DNA of 64,000 nucleotides, from positions 36,699 to 100,698 of the forward strand of contig CAYOKH010000002.1 in assembly GCA_964404505.1 (NCBI GenBank), written 5' to 3'. Positions 27,884 to 36,466 of this stretch are shown piece by piece; within the stretch, counting starts at the first letter, position 1; the number at the start of each line of letters is the position of its first letter. The notes under the pieces were generated by a model, which saw only the letters and a list, made by a program, of their open reading frames with translations, was not told the origin of the DNA and did no database searches. The stretch comes from DAOMNN01 sp964404505 (GTDB lineage Bacteria; Pseudomonadota; Gammaproteobacteria; Burkholderiales; Rhodocyclaceae). The position numbers and the translations under genes were made by a program.

Positions 27884-28333
27884 CTACTTGTACTCTCGCA
27901 ACTCGACCGGCGTGTCGTCATGATCCCCGTGCGGGTGCTGGTCATACACCTTGATGTAAACCTCGTTGGACTTCTTGATCAGCCGCTCGGGCGATTCCAG
28001 ATTATGCCGCTGCGTCTCCTCACAGAAGTAAACAAGCGCGCGTACGAGCTTCGAGTACAGCGTGCATGCAAGGTGAAACCCGGCATCGCGCAAGGCATCC
28101 TCGATCAATTCGAGCGAGTAATCCAGTACGGAATAACGAACGACGAGTGTGTTGGGCCGGTCCGATTCGCTGACGATCAGCCCTTTGAGCATCCTCAACG
28201 CCTGCAGTGCGCGCTCAGTCTGCCCCGGCGGGAGGTCGCAGAAACTGATCTCGCGTTCCTTCACAAATCCCGCGCCGGCCACTGGATGGTCGTGATTCCT
28301 GCCCGCCAGCTTGTACGCAGTTTCCCGACGCAT
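27884..28333 (-). CDS. Uncharacterised protein between ctpA and moeB
   Basis: Protein of 149 residues that I do not recognise as a named family. The middle part (about residues 27-90) reads as alternating strands and helices, EISFCDLPPGQTERALQAL then TLVVRYSVLDYSLELIEDAL, which suggests a ferredoxin-like or HMA-like fold without the usual metal-binding CxxC. The second half is helical (LYSKLVRALVYFCEETQR), and the tail is rich in Asp and His. No signal peptide or membrane span. It starts 25 bases after ctpA and sits in a tight operon, so it is very likely a real gene. Function not predicted. Confidence 0.8.
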   Translation of the reverse strand: MRRETAYKLAGRNHDHPVAGAGFVKEREISFCDLPPGQTERALQALRMLKGLIVSESDRPNTLVVRYSVLDYSLELIEDALRDAGFHLACTLYSKLVRALVYFCEETQRHNLESPERLIKKSNEVYIKVYDQHPHGDHDDTPVELREYK

Positions 28334-28357
28334 TGCGCGCTCCCCCTCGCAACCCCG

Positions 28358-29743
28358 CTAGCGGCTATTCTGGACGATCTCTCCGCCCTTGAGAAGCGAA
28401 AGCGCCTTCTTGAGCTGGTAATCGTCATCGTCACCAAGCACGAAGCGCGGCATCTGGTCGCCTTGTGTGCCCTCGTTCCCGGGTTGCGCATCCTGCGCCT
28501 CGGTGACGGCTGGATTCTGTGGCGCAGCCTCATCCGCCGGGCCATTGCCCAGATGCCCCAGCAGATCCGCCTCGCGAAGACGTCGCGCGGACCCGTTCTC
28601 GCTCTCTTCAACGATGACGTCCGGCTCAATGCCCTTGGCCTGAATCGACCGGCCGCTCGGCGTGAAATAGCGCGCGGTCGTGAGCTTGATAGCGGTATTG
28701 TTGTTGAGCGGCAGGATGGTTTGCACCGAGCCCTTGCCGAAGGTCTGCGTACCCATGACGGTTGCACGCTCGTGATCCTGCAATGCCCCGGCCACGATCT
28801 CGCTGGCGGACGCCGAGCCCGCATTCACCAATACGACCATCGGTACGTCGCGTGCCGCGGCGGGCAGGTCGCGAAGGAAGTCGCGTCGCGTGCCGCGCAG
28901 GTAGTCTTCCGCTGCAGCGCGGTACTCGCGCTTTGCATCCGGCGCGCGCCCGTCGGTGGACACGACCAGCGCATCTCGCGGCAGGAATGCCGCGGCCACG
29001 CCGATCGCACCATGCAGCAAGCCGCCCGGATCATTGCGCAGATCAAGCACCAGGCCCTGCAATGACCCCTGTTCGACGAGGCGGTTCAGATGTTCGACCA
29101 CGCTCGCGGCCGTATTTTCCTGGAACTGCGCAATCCTGAGGTAACCATAGCCCGGCTCCACGACTTTCGACCTGACGCTTTGCACGCGGATGATTTCGCG
29201 TGTGATCTTGACCACGATTGGCGCGGTCTCGCCCTGGCGCATGATGGTCAGCGTGATGCTGGTATCGGGACGCCCGCGCATGCGCTTGACCGCATCGCTC
29301 AGCGTCATGCCCTTGACCGGAGTCTCATCGAGCTTGATGATCAGGTCACCGGTCTGAATGCCTGCACGAAATGCCGGAGTGTCCTCGATCGGGGAAACGA
29401 CCTTGACAAACCCGTCCTCCATGCCGACCTCGATACCCAGCCCGCCGAACTCGCCCTGTGTCCCTTCGCGCAGATCCCGGTACGCGTCCATATCGAGATA
29501 GGCCGAATGCGGATCCAGCCCGCTCAGCATTCCCGTGATGGCATGTTTGATCAGATCCGCATCTCCGACCGGCTCCACATAGCCCTGCTTGACGGCGTTG
29601 AATACGTCGGCGAAGGCCCGCAATTCCTCGACCGGCAAGGGCGCGAGGGACCGATCCGCACTGGCAGAGAAGTTCAGGCTGATCAGGATGCCGGCAAGCA
29701 GGCCGGTAAGGATCAGACTCAGTTTTTGAAGCTTGTTGCGCAT
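28358..29743 (-). CDS. ctpA: C-terminal processing protease, S41 family
   Basis: Periplasmic serine protease of the CtpA/Prc family, 461 residues, which trims envelope proteins, often peptidoglycan hydrolases. N-terminal membrane anchor or signal (residues 8-28), a PDZ domain (about 95-175), then the catalytic core with the SASASEI motif. Ser312 and Lys337 form the dyad; their spacing of 25 equals that of Prc Ser452/Lys477. Start 29743 is chosen over 29761 because GGAG lies at the right distance. It follows envC by 42 bases; pairing of a processing protease with an amidase activator makes sense for cell-wall remodelling. Confidence 0.94.
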   Translation of the reverse strand: MRNKLQKLSLILTGLLAGILISLNFSASADRSLAPLPVEELRAFADVFNAVKQGYVEPVGDADLIKHAITGMLSGLDPHSAYLDMDAYRDLREGTQGEFGGLGIEVGMEDGFVKVVSPIEDTPAFRAGIQTGDLIIKLDETPVKGMTLSDAVKRMRGRPDTSITLTIMRQGETAPIVVKITREIIRVQSVRSKVVEPGYGYLRIAQFQENTAASVVEHLNRLVEQGSLQGLVLDLRNDPGGLLHGAIGVAAAFLPRDALVVSTDGRAPDAKREYRAAAEDYLRGTRRDFLRDLPAAARDVPMVVLVNAGSASASEIVAGALQDHERATVMGTQTFGKGSVQTILPLNNNTAIKLTTARYFTPSGRSIQAKGIEPDVIVEESENGSARRLREADLLGHLGNGPADEAAPQNPAVTEAQDAQPGNEGTQGDQMPRFVLGDDDDYQLKKALSLLKGGEIVQNSR

Positions 29744-29785
29744 GGCCACTCCATTATCCAACGCTATGCCGACGCTTGCGTATGC

Positions 29786-31069
29786 TTACCTTGCCCTGAT
29801 CCACTGTAGCGGATCGACCGGTTCGCCCTTGTGCCGGATTTCGAAGTATAAACCCGATTCCGGCGCCCCCCCGCTTGCACCGACGCTCGCGATCGGAGTC
29901 CCACCACCTATTCTTTCTCCGACCACCTTGAACAGCGCGTCATTGTTACCGTAGATCGTCAGATAGTCGTCTCCGTGATCGACGATGATCAGGTTTCCAT
30001 AGCCCCTGAGCCAATCCGAATAGACGACCTCTCCCGGCGCGACCGCGACAACGTCTTCACCGCCACCGGCGCGGATGAACACGCCCCGCCATCTCGTACC
30101 TCCATCCGCTCTTTGAGCATTGAAACGTCCAATCAGTTCTCCGCGGACCGGAAATCCCAGTTTTCCCCGCAGTTGGGCGAACCTGACACCTGGCGGTGCG
30201 GGCGTCGCGGTCCGGCCTGCCTGTCCCGCACTCGGGCCGCTACGCTCGACAGCCGTCGCGGCCCGGTGCTGCGATTCGTCCGCCGAGGTAGCCGGGACCT
30301 CACGCTCCAGCTGCTGCGCTCGCGCGATCTCCCGGCGCTCAGCGCGAAGTGCCAGCACCTCCATCACGCGGCCGAGTTCCTCCTCGTTCCGTCGCAGGAC
30401 CTGCATCTCGCGCTCCTGCGAGCCGATCTGCAGCGCCAGGGCATCAAGGGCACCTGCACGCGCCCGCTGCACCTTCTGCAGCTCGGCCTGCTGCCGGCGT
30501 TGGCCGGCCTCGAGAGCGATCAGACCGTCGCGCCTCTCCTCGATCGATGCGACCAATTGCGCATGTTCCCGCAGGTCGCTGCGCAAGGACCCGATCAGCG
30601 CGACACGTGCCCGGCCCACCTGCTCGAGATAACGCGCATCGCGTGCGAGCTGATTGAGGTCCCGCCCCGACAGAAAAGGTGCCATATCGCTACCGCCGTG
30701 CATGTAGTGACGCCTGAGCCAGCCGGCAAGTTCCGCTTGGCGCGACGCAATCCGTTCCTCGACCGCGCGCCGCTCGGCCTCCCGAGCCACGAGATCCGCC
30801 TCCGCCTCGGCGCGTTCCTCAGACAGCTGCCGCAAACGCCGACTTGCGTCGGACACCGCACGTTCGGCCGCCGCGAGCTTCGCCGCGGCGGCCGAACGGC
30901 TCGCCTCCGCATCGGAAATGATCGTCTCGAGTTCGGCAATGCGTCGCTGCACCTCCTCGAGGTCGGAGCGCCGCTGCACGAGGTCGGCATCGTCCGCCAG
31001 CGACAGCACGGGCAGAGCACACCCGGCCGCAAGGGTGCACGCGAGGATCAGCGAACGGGGTCTGATCAC
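29786..31069 (-). CDS. envC: Murein hydrolase activator EnvC (degenerate M23)
   Basis: Periplasmic activator of septal amidases, 427 residues. A signal peptide (to about LSLADD) leads into a long coiled coil (about 25-270, heavy in Glu, Arg and Ala) and a C-terminal LytM domain. The zinc ligands of active M23 peptidases are missing: the usual YxHL is YGNNDAL and the HLHFE motif is GLYFE. The domain is therefore regulatory, not catalytic, as in E. coli EnvC. Its start overlaps the gpmA stop by four bases, and ctpA follows. Confidence 0.93.
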   Translation of the reverse strand: MIRPRSLILACTLAAGCALPVLSLADDADLVQRRSDLEEVQRRIAELETIISDAEASRSAAAAKLAAAERAVSDASRRLRQLSEERAEAEADLVAREAERRAVEERIASRQAELAGWLRRHYMHGGSDMAPFLSGRDLNQLARDARYLEQVGRARVALIGSLRSDLREHAQLVASIEERRDGLIALEAGQRRQQAELQKVQRARAGALDALALQIGSQEREMQVLRRNEEELGRVMEVLALRAERREIARAQQLEREVPATSADESQHRAATAVERSGPSAGQAGRTATPAPPGVRFAQLRGKLGFPVRGELIGRFNAQRADGGTRWRGVFIRAGGGEDVVAVAPGEVVYSDWLRGYGNLIIVDHGDDYLTIYGNNDALFKVVGERIGGGTPIASVGASGGAPESGLYFEIRHKGEPVDPLQWIRAR

Positions 31070-31821
31070 GATCCGGGCGTGGCCTTAGCCTGCCCGGCGA
31101 CGGCCGCCTCGGCCGCCCGTATGGTCTCGTCGTCCGCCAGGTAATAGCTGCGCAGGGGCTTCAAATCCCCATCGAGCTCGTATACCAGCGGCTGTCCGGT
31201 GGGGATGTTCAGGCCCACGATGTCTGCATCCGGGATGTGATCGAGGTATTTGATGAGCGCCCGCATACTGTTCCCATGGGCCGCAACGAGTATCCGGTTT
31301 CCGGCGAGGATGCTGGGCACGATGTTGGTCTCCCAGTAGGGAACGAAGCGGGCCACGGTGTCCTTGAGACATTCCGTGCGCGGAAAGCGCGCGTGCGGCA
31401 ACAACGCGTAGCGCGGGTCGCTGAAGGTGAGCCGCTCATCGCCATCTTCGAGCGGAGGCGGCGCCGTATCGTAGGACCGACGCCACAAGAGGACCTGGTC
31501 GTCCCCGAACCTGGCCGCCGTCTCTGCCTTGTTGAGCCCCTGCAGCGCTCCGTAATGGCGTTCGTTCAAACGCCAGGAGTGCCTTACCGGCAACCACAGC
31601 GCATCAAGTTCTTCGAGGACGATGTTGAGGGTCTTGTTGGCGCGCTTGAGCACGGACGTGTAGGCAAGGTCGAACGCGAATCCCTCCTGCTTCAGCAGCC
31701 GACCCGCCTCGTGCGCTTCCTCGACACCCTTGTCGGTAAGGTCCACATCGGTCCAGCCGGTGAAGCGATTTTCCTTATTCCAGGTGGATTCACCATGGCG
31801 GAGCAGAACGATCTTGTACAT
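31066..31821 (-). CDS. gpmA: 2,3-bisphosphoglycerate-dependent phosphoglycerate mutase
   Basis: Glycolytic/gluconeogenic interconversion of 3- and 2-phosphoglycerate; cofactor-dependent type. 251 residues. The phosphohistidine motif LLRHGESTWNKENRFTGW, the LNERHYGALQGLNKAET segment and AAHGNSMRALIKYLD are typical. A longer in-frame extension to 31956 lacks similarity and a ribosome binding site; the start at 31821 gives the family N terminus MYKIVLLRHGE. First gene of the gpmA-envC-ctpA-unknown-moeB run; divergent from the ArsR-type regulator. Confidence 0.96.
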   Translation of the reverse strand: MYKIVLLRHGESTWNKENRFTGWTDVDLTDKGVEEAHEAGRLLKQEGFAFDLAYTSVLKRANKTLNIVLEELDALWLPVRHSWRLNERHYGALQGLNKAETAARFGDDQVLLWRRSYDTAPPPLEDGDERLTFSDPRYALLPHARFPRTECLKDTVARFVPYWETNIVPSILAGNRILVAAHGNSMRALIKYLDHIPDADIVGLNIPTGQPLVYELDGDLKPLRSYYLADDETIRAAEAAVAGQAKATPGS

Positions 31822-31998
31822 GGGGTCTCGCGATGCATCGACAAAGAATTCGGGTCGGGAAGGCAGCCGCCTGGTCCTGACAGCGTGGGCCGGTCGAGTC
31901 CTTCCGGCCAACAAATTTACGCCTGTGGGCCAAACACACGCTTGACCCGGCCGCAATATTTTATACTACTCACCCTACCTTCGACTGCAGACACCACT

Positions 31999-32334
31999 GT
32001 GAACAACCAGGCCATCATCGACTTGATCGACAAGCACGAGCATATCGAGACCGCGGCGCGCGCACTAAAGGCGATCGCACACCCCCTGCGGTTGAAGATC
32101 CTGTGTGTGCTGGGGGACAGCGAGATCTGCGTTCAGGACATCGTGGAATCGGTCGGCACGTCCCAGAGCAATATCTCGCAGCATCTTGCGATCCTGCGAG
32201 ACAAGGGGGTACTGCAGACGCGCAAGGACGCGAACAGGGTGTATTACCGGGTGGGTGATCATCGGACACTGCAGCTCATCGAACTGATGCGCGAGGTGTT
32301 TTGCGGCATCGGCCCCAACGACTTCAACAGCTGA
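31999..32334 (+). CDS. ArsR/SmtB-family regulator, persulfide-sensor-like
   Basis: Winged-helix repressor of 111 residues. The recognition helix region reads TSQSNISQHLAILRDKGVL, followed by the wing RKDANRVYYRVGD. It has Cys at 36, 44 and 102. Cys36, in LKILCVLGD, and Cys102, in MREVFCGIG, are 66 residues apart, the same spacing as the dithiol pair of SqrR and BigR (recalled as 41/107 and 42/108), which respond to persulfides. The next genes encode a rhodanese and a glutaredoxin, which supports a sulfur-related signal; this remains inference. GTG start; the large upstream frame is antisense to gpmA. The rhodanese gene begins 26 bases later. Confidence 0.87.
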   Translation: MNNQAIIDLIDKHEHIETAARALKAIAHPLRLKILCVLGDSEICVQDIVESVGTSQSNISQHLAILRDKGVLQTRKDANRVYYRVGDHRTLQLIELMREVFCGIGPNDFNS

Positions 32335-32360
32335 ACAGATCGATAACGGAGCGGGCGTAA

Positions 32361-32831
32361 GTGGAATTCTTGCAGGAACACTGGTACTGGGCAGCGCTTG
32401 CCGCAATCAGCGGCGGCTGGCTGCTCTTCGACATGATTCAAGCCTATGGAGACAAATCCCAGCTTTCGGCGATCGAGGCGACACTGCTGATGAATCGTGA
32501 GGACGCCCAGGTCATAGACGTTCGCGACTATGGCCAGTTCGAATCGGGGCACATCCCCAACGCACTGCACATTCCGATCGCGGAACTTCCCAAGCGCACC
32601 GCCGAACTCGAGAAGCTTAAGTCTCATCCGTTGATTCTGTGCTGCGCCAGCGGCATGCGCTCCAAGGCAGCCATGCTCGTGCTGAAAAAGGCAGGTTTCG
32701 AGAAGCTGTTTCATCTCCGAGGCGGCGTCTTCGAATGGGAGAAGGCGGGCCAGCCGATCAGTCACAAGGCCGGCTCCGGCAAGTCCGGTGCCGGCAAGTC
32801 CGCTGCCAGGAAGAAAGAGAAGGCGAAATGA
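32361..32831 (+). CDS. Membrane-anchored rhodanese-like protein
   Basis: Single-domain rhodanese of 156 residues behind one N-terminal membrane helix (about 9-28). The sulfur-carrying Cys95 is in the active loop CASGMR (C-x-x-G-x-R), and the VIDVRDYGQFESGHIPNA strand-helix is typical. The tail is rich in Lys, Gly and Ser. It may transfer or detoxify sulfane sulfur at the membrane. GTG start at 32361. Its stop overlaps the grxC start by four bases (ATGA), so the two are translationally coupled. Confidence 0.92.
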   Translation: MEFLQEHWYWAALAAISGGWLLFDMIQAYGDKSQLSAIEATLLMNREDAQVIDVRDYGQFESGHIPNALHIPIAELPKRTAELEKLKSHPLILCCASGMRSKAAMLVLKKAGFEKLFHLRGGVFEWEKAGQPISHKAGSGKSGAGKSAARKKEKAK

Positions 32832-33088
32832 AGCCGCATGTGAGAATGTATGCGACTGGATTCTGCCCATACTGTGTTCGCGCCGAGCAATTGCTTGCAC
32901 GCAAGGGTATCACCGGTGTAGAGAAGGTTCGAATCGATCTCGATGCCACCCGCAGGGACGAAATGATGAGCCTCACCGGGCGCAGGACCGTTCCCCAGAT
33001 CTTCATCGGCGATTACCATGTCGGCGGATGCGACGATCTGTTCGAACTCGACCGGTCCGGGAAGCTCGATACCCTTCTGAACGCCTGA
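32828..33088 (+). CDS. grxC: Glutaredoxin 3
   Basis: Dithiol glutaredoxin of 86 residues that reduces disulfides with glutathione. Active-site CPYC at residues 13-16, the TVPQIFIGDYHVGGCDD segment for glutathione binding, and a normal length. It overlaps the rhodanese gene and precedes secB by 50 bases. The order rhodanese-grxC-secB-gpsA is widespread in betaproteobacteria. Confidence 0.95.
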   Translation: MKPHVRMYATGFCPYCVRAEQLLARKGITGVEKVRIDLDATRRDEMMSLTGRRTVPQIFIGDYHVGGCDDLFELDRSGKLDTLLNA

Positions 33089-33138
33089 ATCATCCGGCTA
33101 TTACACTTTCCCCCTTCCACCCAATCTCAGGGCAGCAC

Positions 33139-33612
33139 ATGACCGAACAAGCACAACCCGTATTCTCGATCGAGAAACTCTACGTCAAGGATCTCTCGCT
33201 GGAGGTTCCGAACGCTCCCAAGGTTTACCTGGAGCGCGAGACGCCGCAGGTGAACGTTCAGTTGCGAACCGACGGGAACGCGGTCGATGAGGGTATTTAC
33301 GAAGTCACACTGACCGTTACGGTGACGGCCAAGCTCCCGAACGACAAGACCCTTTTCATGATCGAGGTGGCACAATCCGGCGTCTTCCAGGTACGCAATA
33401 TCCCTGACAAGGACCTCGAACCCCTGATGATGATCGGTTGCCCGAACATCCTCTTTCCGTACGCCCGCGAGGCCGTATCCGATGCAGTGACACGCGCCGG
33501 CTTCCAGCCCGTGATTCTTGCCCCGGTCAATTTCGAACTCCTTTATCAGGCCAAGAAGAAGCAGGCCGAGTCGGGAGCCGCGGCGGGCAATGGCGAAGTC
33601 CCCATTCAGTAG
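33139..33612 (+). CDS. secB: Protein-export chaperone SecB
   Basis: Tetrameric cytoplasmic chaperone that keeps preproteins unfolded and hands them to SecA. 157 residues; conserved FSIEKLYVKDLSLEVPNAP, LTVTVTAKL, the EVAQSGVFQV strand, GCPNILFPYAREAVSDAVTRAGFQP in part, and VNFELLYQ. The tail after residue 140 is Gly/Ala-rich. ATG 33139. The SH3 gene begins eight bases after the stop. Confidence 0.97.
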   Translation: MTEQAQPVFSIEKLYVKDLSLEVPNAPKVYLERETPQVNVQLRTDGNAVDEGIYEVTLTVTVTAKLPNDKTLFMIEVAQSGVFQVRNIPDKDLEPLMMIGCPNILFPYAREAVSDAVTRAGFQPVILAPVNFELLYQAKKKQAESGAAAGNGEVPIQ

Positions 33613-33619
33613 GCCCGAC

Positions 33620-34072
33620 ATGAACTCCCGTTTCCGAACCGCCTGCCTTGCCCTGATCGTGGCCCTGGCCTTGCCCACGGCATGGGCACAGGCAATCGAG
33701 TTCCGTTCGGTCGGCGAGCCGGCGATCCTGTTCGACACCCCCTCGGAGCGGGGAAAGCCCCTTTTCATCGTTTCGCCCGGCACCCCGGTGGAGGTAGTGG
33801 TTGACCTGGACAAATGGGTCAAGGTACGGGATTCGGGCGGCGCCCTGACGTGGATCGAGCGCAGCAAGCTCAGTCCGCAGCGCACGCTGATCGTGACCGC
33901 GGCAAGTGCCGTCGTCCGACAGCGGCCTGAAGCGGATGCCCCTGTGGTGTTCGAGGCGACGCGGGCCGTGGTGCTCGAACTGGCAACACCTCCGGTCGCA
34001 GGCTGGGTGCATGTGCGTCATCGCGACGGCGCCTCGGGCTTTGTGCGGGTGACCGAAGTCTGGGGGCTGTAG
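33620..34072 (+). CDS. Exported SH3-domain protein
   Basis: Protein of 150 residues with a clear signal peptide (hydrophobic LALIVALALP, cleavage near WAQA) and two bacterial-SH3-like halves (about 25-85 and 88-150). The repeated pattern is a strand with AILFDTPS or AVVRQRPE followed by WVKVRDSGGALTWIERS or WVHVRHRDGASGFVRV. Such periplasmic SH3 proteins are thought to bind peptidoglycan or proteins; no enzyme activity is expected. It lies between secB and gpsA, in phase with neither. ATG 33620; the earlier open frame is a shadow of secB. Confidence 0.88.
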   Translation: MNSRFRTACLALIVALALPTAWAQAIEFRSVGEPAILFDTPSERGKPLFIVSPGTPVEVVVDLDKWVKVRDSGGALTWIERSKLSPQRTLIVTAASAVVRQRPEADAPVVFEATRAVVLELATPPVAGWVHVRHRDGASGFVRVTEVWGL

Positions 34073-34103
34073 CACATGCGCAGGGTTGCGACAGGGATGA
34101 GCG

Positions 34104-35117
34104 ATGCCCGCGGTGGCGCCCGCTGAGCGCCTGCGGATCGGCGTATTCGGAGCCGGCGCATGGGGAACTGCACTTGCCGTCGCATTCGCGCGGGAGCACG
34201 AAGTATTGCTGTGGGCCCGCAGCAATATCCTGGCAACAAGCCTGAACACGGATCGCCGCAACGATCGCTATCTGCCCGGCGTAGCCTTTCCCGACCGTCT
34301 GCAGGCAACCGAGGACTTCATGACGGTTGCGGGGGGAACCGATTTGCACCTCGTCGCAACGCCGTTGTCGGGCCTTCGCGAGACCGTGCGGAGGCTCTGC
34401 GCACTGGGCCGCAGCGTACCCTTGATCTGGGCCTGCAAGGGGCTGGAAGCGGGGACCGCCAAACTCCCGCATGAGATCGTGTACGAGGAGTTGGGAGCGG
34501 ACGCACCGTGCGGCGTCCTCAGCGGTCCGAGCTTTGCCGCGGAAGTGGGGCGCGGCCTGCCTACTGCTGTGTGCCTCGCGGCGGCAAAGCGCAGCTTTGC
34601 CGAGCACTGGATTCAGGTACTGCACCAGCCGCGCCTGCGCATCTATGCCAACACGGACTTGGTCGGGGCGGAGATCGGCGGCGGGCTCAAGAACGTGATC
34701 GCGATTGCCGCGGGTGTTTCGGATGGATTGGGCTTCGGCTTGAATGCCCGAGCAGCGCTGATCACACGGGGGCTTGCGGAAATCGCCCGACTGGGGCGGG
34801 CGCTGGGTGCCCGTAGTGAGACGCTCATGGGGCTCGCGGGAATGGGTGACCTGATCCTGACCTGTACCGGTGACCTGTCGCGCAATCGCCGCGTAGGTCT
34901 GGCACTGGCGCAAGGCGCGCCGCTTCCCGACATCCTGCGCGAACTGGGTCATGTCGCCGAGGGCGTATCGACGACACGTGAGGCGATCGGACTGGCGGCC
35001 CGGCATGGCATCGAAATGCCGATAACCGAGGCCATCGACGCCCTGCTCAATTCCGAGGACATAGGACCGCGCGATGCCGTGGAACTGCTTCTGGCACGCG
35101 AACCCAGGCACGAATGA
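34104..35117 (+). CDS. gpsA: Glycerol-3-phosphate dehydrogenase [NAD(P)+]
   Basis: Makes sn-glycerol 3-phosphate for phospholipids from dihydroxyacetone phosphate. 337 residues. N-terminal dinucleotide fold with GVFGAGAWGTALA, then WACKGLE, GVLSGPSFAAEVGRGLPTA, the catalytic Lys in GGGLKNVIAIAAGV, and GLAGMGDLILTCTGDLSRN. The ATG at 34104 begins 31 bases after the SH3 gene. It converges with trmL with 19 bases between stops and no recognisable terminator. Confidence 0.96.
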   Translation: MPAVAPAERLRIGVFGAGAWGTALAVAFAREHEVLLWARSNILATSLNTDRRNDRYLPGVAFPDRLQATEDFMTVAGGTDLHLVATPLSGLRETVRRLCALGRSVPLIWACKGLEAGTAKLPHEIVYEELGADAPCGVLSGPSFAAEVGRGLPTAVCLAAAKRSFAEHWIQVLHQPRLRIYANTDLVGAEIGGGLKNVIAIAAGVSDGLGFGLNARAALITRGLAEIARLGRALGARSETLMGLAGMGDLILTCTGDLSRNRRVGLALAQGAPLPDILRELGHVAEGVSTTREAIGLAARHGIEMPITEAIDALLNSEDIGPRDAVELLLAREPRHE

Positions 35118-35136
35118 CCGGCTGCACCTCCAGGCG

Positions 35137-35604
35137 CTAACCGGTAGTGTCGGCGAAATCGTGCTGGCGCCACGCCTCGTAGACGACGATTGCAACCGAG
35201 TTCGACAGATTCATGCTGCGGCAAGAGGGCACCATGGGGATGCGCAGCACGCGCTCGGCGGGAAGTGCCTGGAGAAACGGCATGGGCAACCCCTGCGTTT
35301 CCGGTCCGAACACGAACGCATCGCCCGACCGGAACGCGATCCGGTCATAGCGCATGCCGCCTCGCGTGCTCAAGGCGAAGATCCGGCTGCCCGGCAAGGC
35401 GCCAAGGCAGCTGTCCCAGTCGTCATGCACTTCCACGCTTGCCAGATCGTGGTAATCGAGTCCGGCCCGCGCAAGCTGGCGATCGCCCAGATCGAAGCCG
35501 AGAGGTCGCACGAGGTGCAGTCGTACTCCGGTGTTCGCCGCAAGGCGGATCACATTGCCGGTGTTTGGAGGAATCTCGGGTTGAAAAAGCACGACGTTGA
35601 ACAT
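35137..35604 (-). CDS. trmL: tRNA (cytidine(34)-2'-O)-methyltransferase
   Basis: SPOUT-class methyltransferase that modifies the wobble nucleotide of tRNA-Leu. 155 residues. The knot motifs are visible: FQPEIPPNTGNVIRLAANTG at the N terminus, AFVFGPETQGLP, and RIPMVPSCRSMNLSNSVAIV near the C terminus, which binds S-adenosylmethionine. The start is 35604; the in-frame ATG 16 codons earlier would add an unconserved leader. comF is upstream on the same strand, 90 bases away. Confidence 0.94.
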   Translation of the reverse strand: MFNVVLFQPEIPPNTGNVIRLAANTGVRLHLVRPLGFDLGDRQLARAGLDYHDLASVEVHDDWDSCLGALPGSRIFALSTRGGMRYDRIAFRSGDAFVFGPETQGLPMPFLQALPAERVLRIPMVPSCRSMNLSNSVAIVVYEAWRQHDFADTTG

Positions 35605-35694
35605 GGTCCGGAACTCGGGCAGATTCGCGAGGCACGGGCCCGCAACATGCACGCGCCACCCGAAACATCGCGCCGTGAGATGTCGGCGCAGCGC

Positions 35695-36378
35695 TCAGCC
35701 AGGCGGGAGCGTTCGCGCCACCACGAGATTGAAGATCCGCGCCGCACCATGCCTTCTGAGCACGCGCGCGAGCGCATCGAGGGTGGCACCCGTGGTCATC
35801 ACATCGTCGATCACGAGAATGCGACTGCCCGCGAGCGTACCACGGCATACGAAGGCATCGTGCATGTTCCCGTGCCTTGCCCTCCAGGGCAGCGAGGCCT
35901 GCGGAGCAGTGTTGACGGTGCGCCCGACCCGCGCGAGTTCCAGCGGCAGGCCCCAGGCACGCGCCAGCGGACGCGCGAGTTCGACCGCCTGGTTGAATCC
36001 CCGCTCACGCAGTCGCTTCGGGTGCAGGGGCATGGGCAGAACGAGGTCGACGTCGGCCGTCGGCTCACGATTCGCAAGCCGCCCGCCGAGATGTTCGGCC
36101 GCGGCCAGACGCGAGTGATATTTCAGAGCCTGCACCATTCGGTCGATCGGGAACGCGTAGGAGAACAGCGCGACGGTCGCGTCGTAGGCGGGAGAGTCAC
36201 GCAGACAGTGCCCGCAGACTTCGCCCGCGGCGGTCGGGAGCGCACACAGCGGGCAGGACGAGACAGGATGAAACGGCAGTTCGAGTTCGCAATGCGGGCA
36301 TACAAAAGCACCCGCCGCGTCTGCCCCGCATACGAAGCAGTCCTGCGGCAAGAGCGCGTCCCGGATACCTCGGAGCAT
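35695..36378 (-). CDS. comF: ComF family phosphoribosyltransferase-like protein
   Basis: ComF/GntX family protein of 227 residues: an N-terminal double zinc ribbon (CFVCGAD, FVCPHCELEL, CPLCALP, VCGHCLRD) joined to a phosphoribosyltransferase-like domain with the PRPP loop ILVIDDVMTTGATL. Homologues are linked to DNA uptake or use of DNA as a nutrient, but the biochemical role is not settled. Divergent from bioB over an 88-base intergenic region. Confidence 0.92.
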   Translation of the reverse strand: MLRGIRDALLPQDCFVCGADAAGAFVCPHCELELPFHPVSSCPLCALPTAAGEVCGHCLRDSPAYDATVALFSYAFPIDRMVQALKYHSRLAAAEHLGGRLANREPTADVDLVLPMPLHPKRLRERGFNQAVELARPLARAWGLPLELARVGRTVNTAPQASLPWRARHGNMHDAFVCRGTLAGSRILVIDDVMTTGATLDALARVLRRHGAARIFNLVVARTLPPG

Positions 36379-36466
36379 GTTTGCGAACGATGGTTGCGAG
36401 TTTGACAGGATTTCCTCCGATGTCGGATCATGCGCGACCGCACATCAGCACAGGGACGCCCATTTT

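Noticed and set aside
29786..31069. Active M23 endopeptidase
   Set aside because: Zinc ligands are replaced, so an EnvC-type activator is the better call.
31942..31967. TTGACC and TATACT as promoter of the ArsR-rhodanese operon
   Set aside because: Spacing is only 14 bases, too short for a normal sigma-70 promoter; the -10 may still be used with another upstream element.
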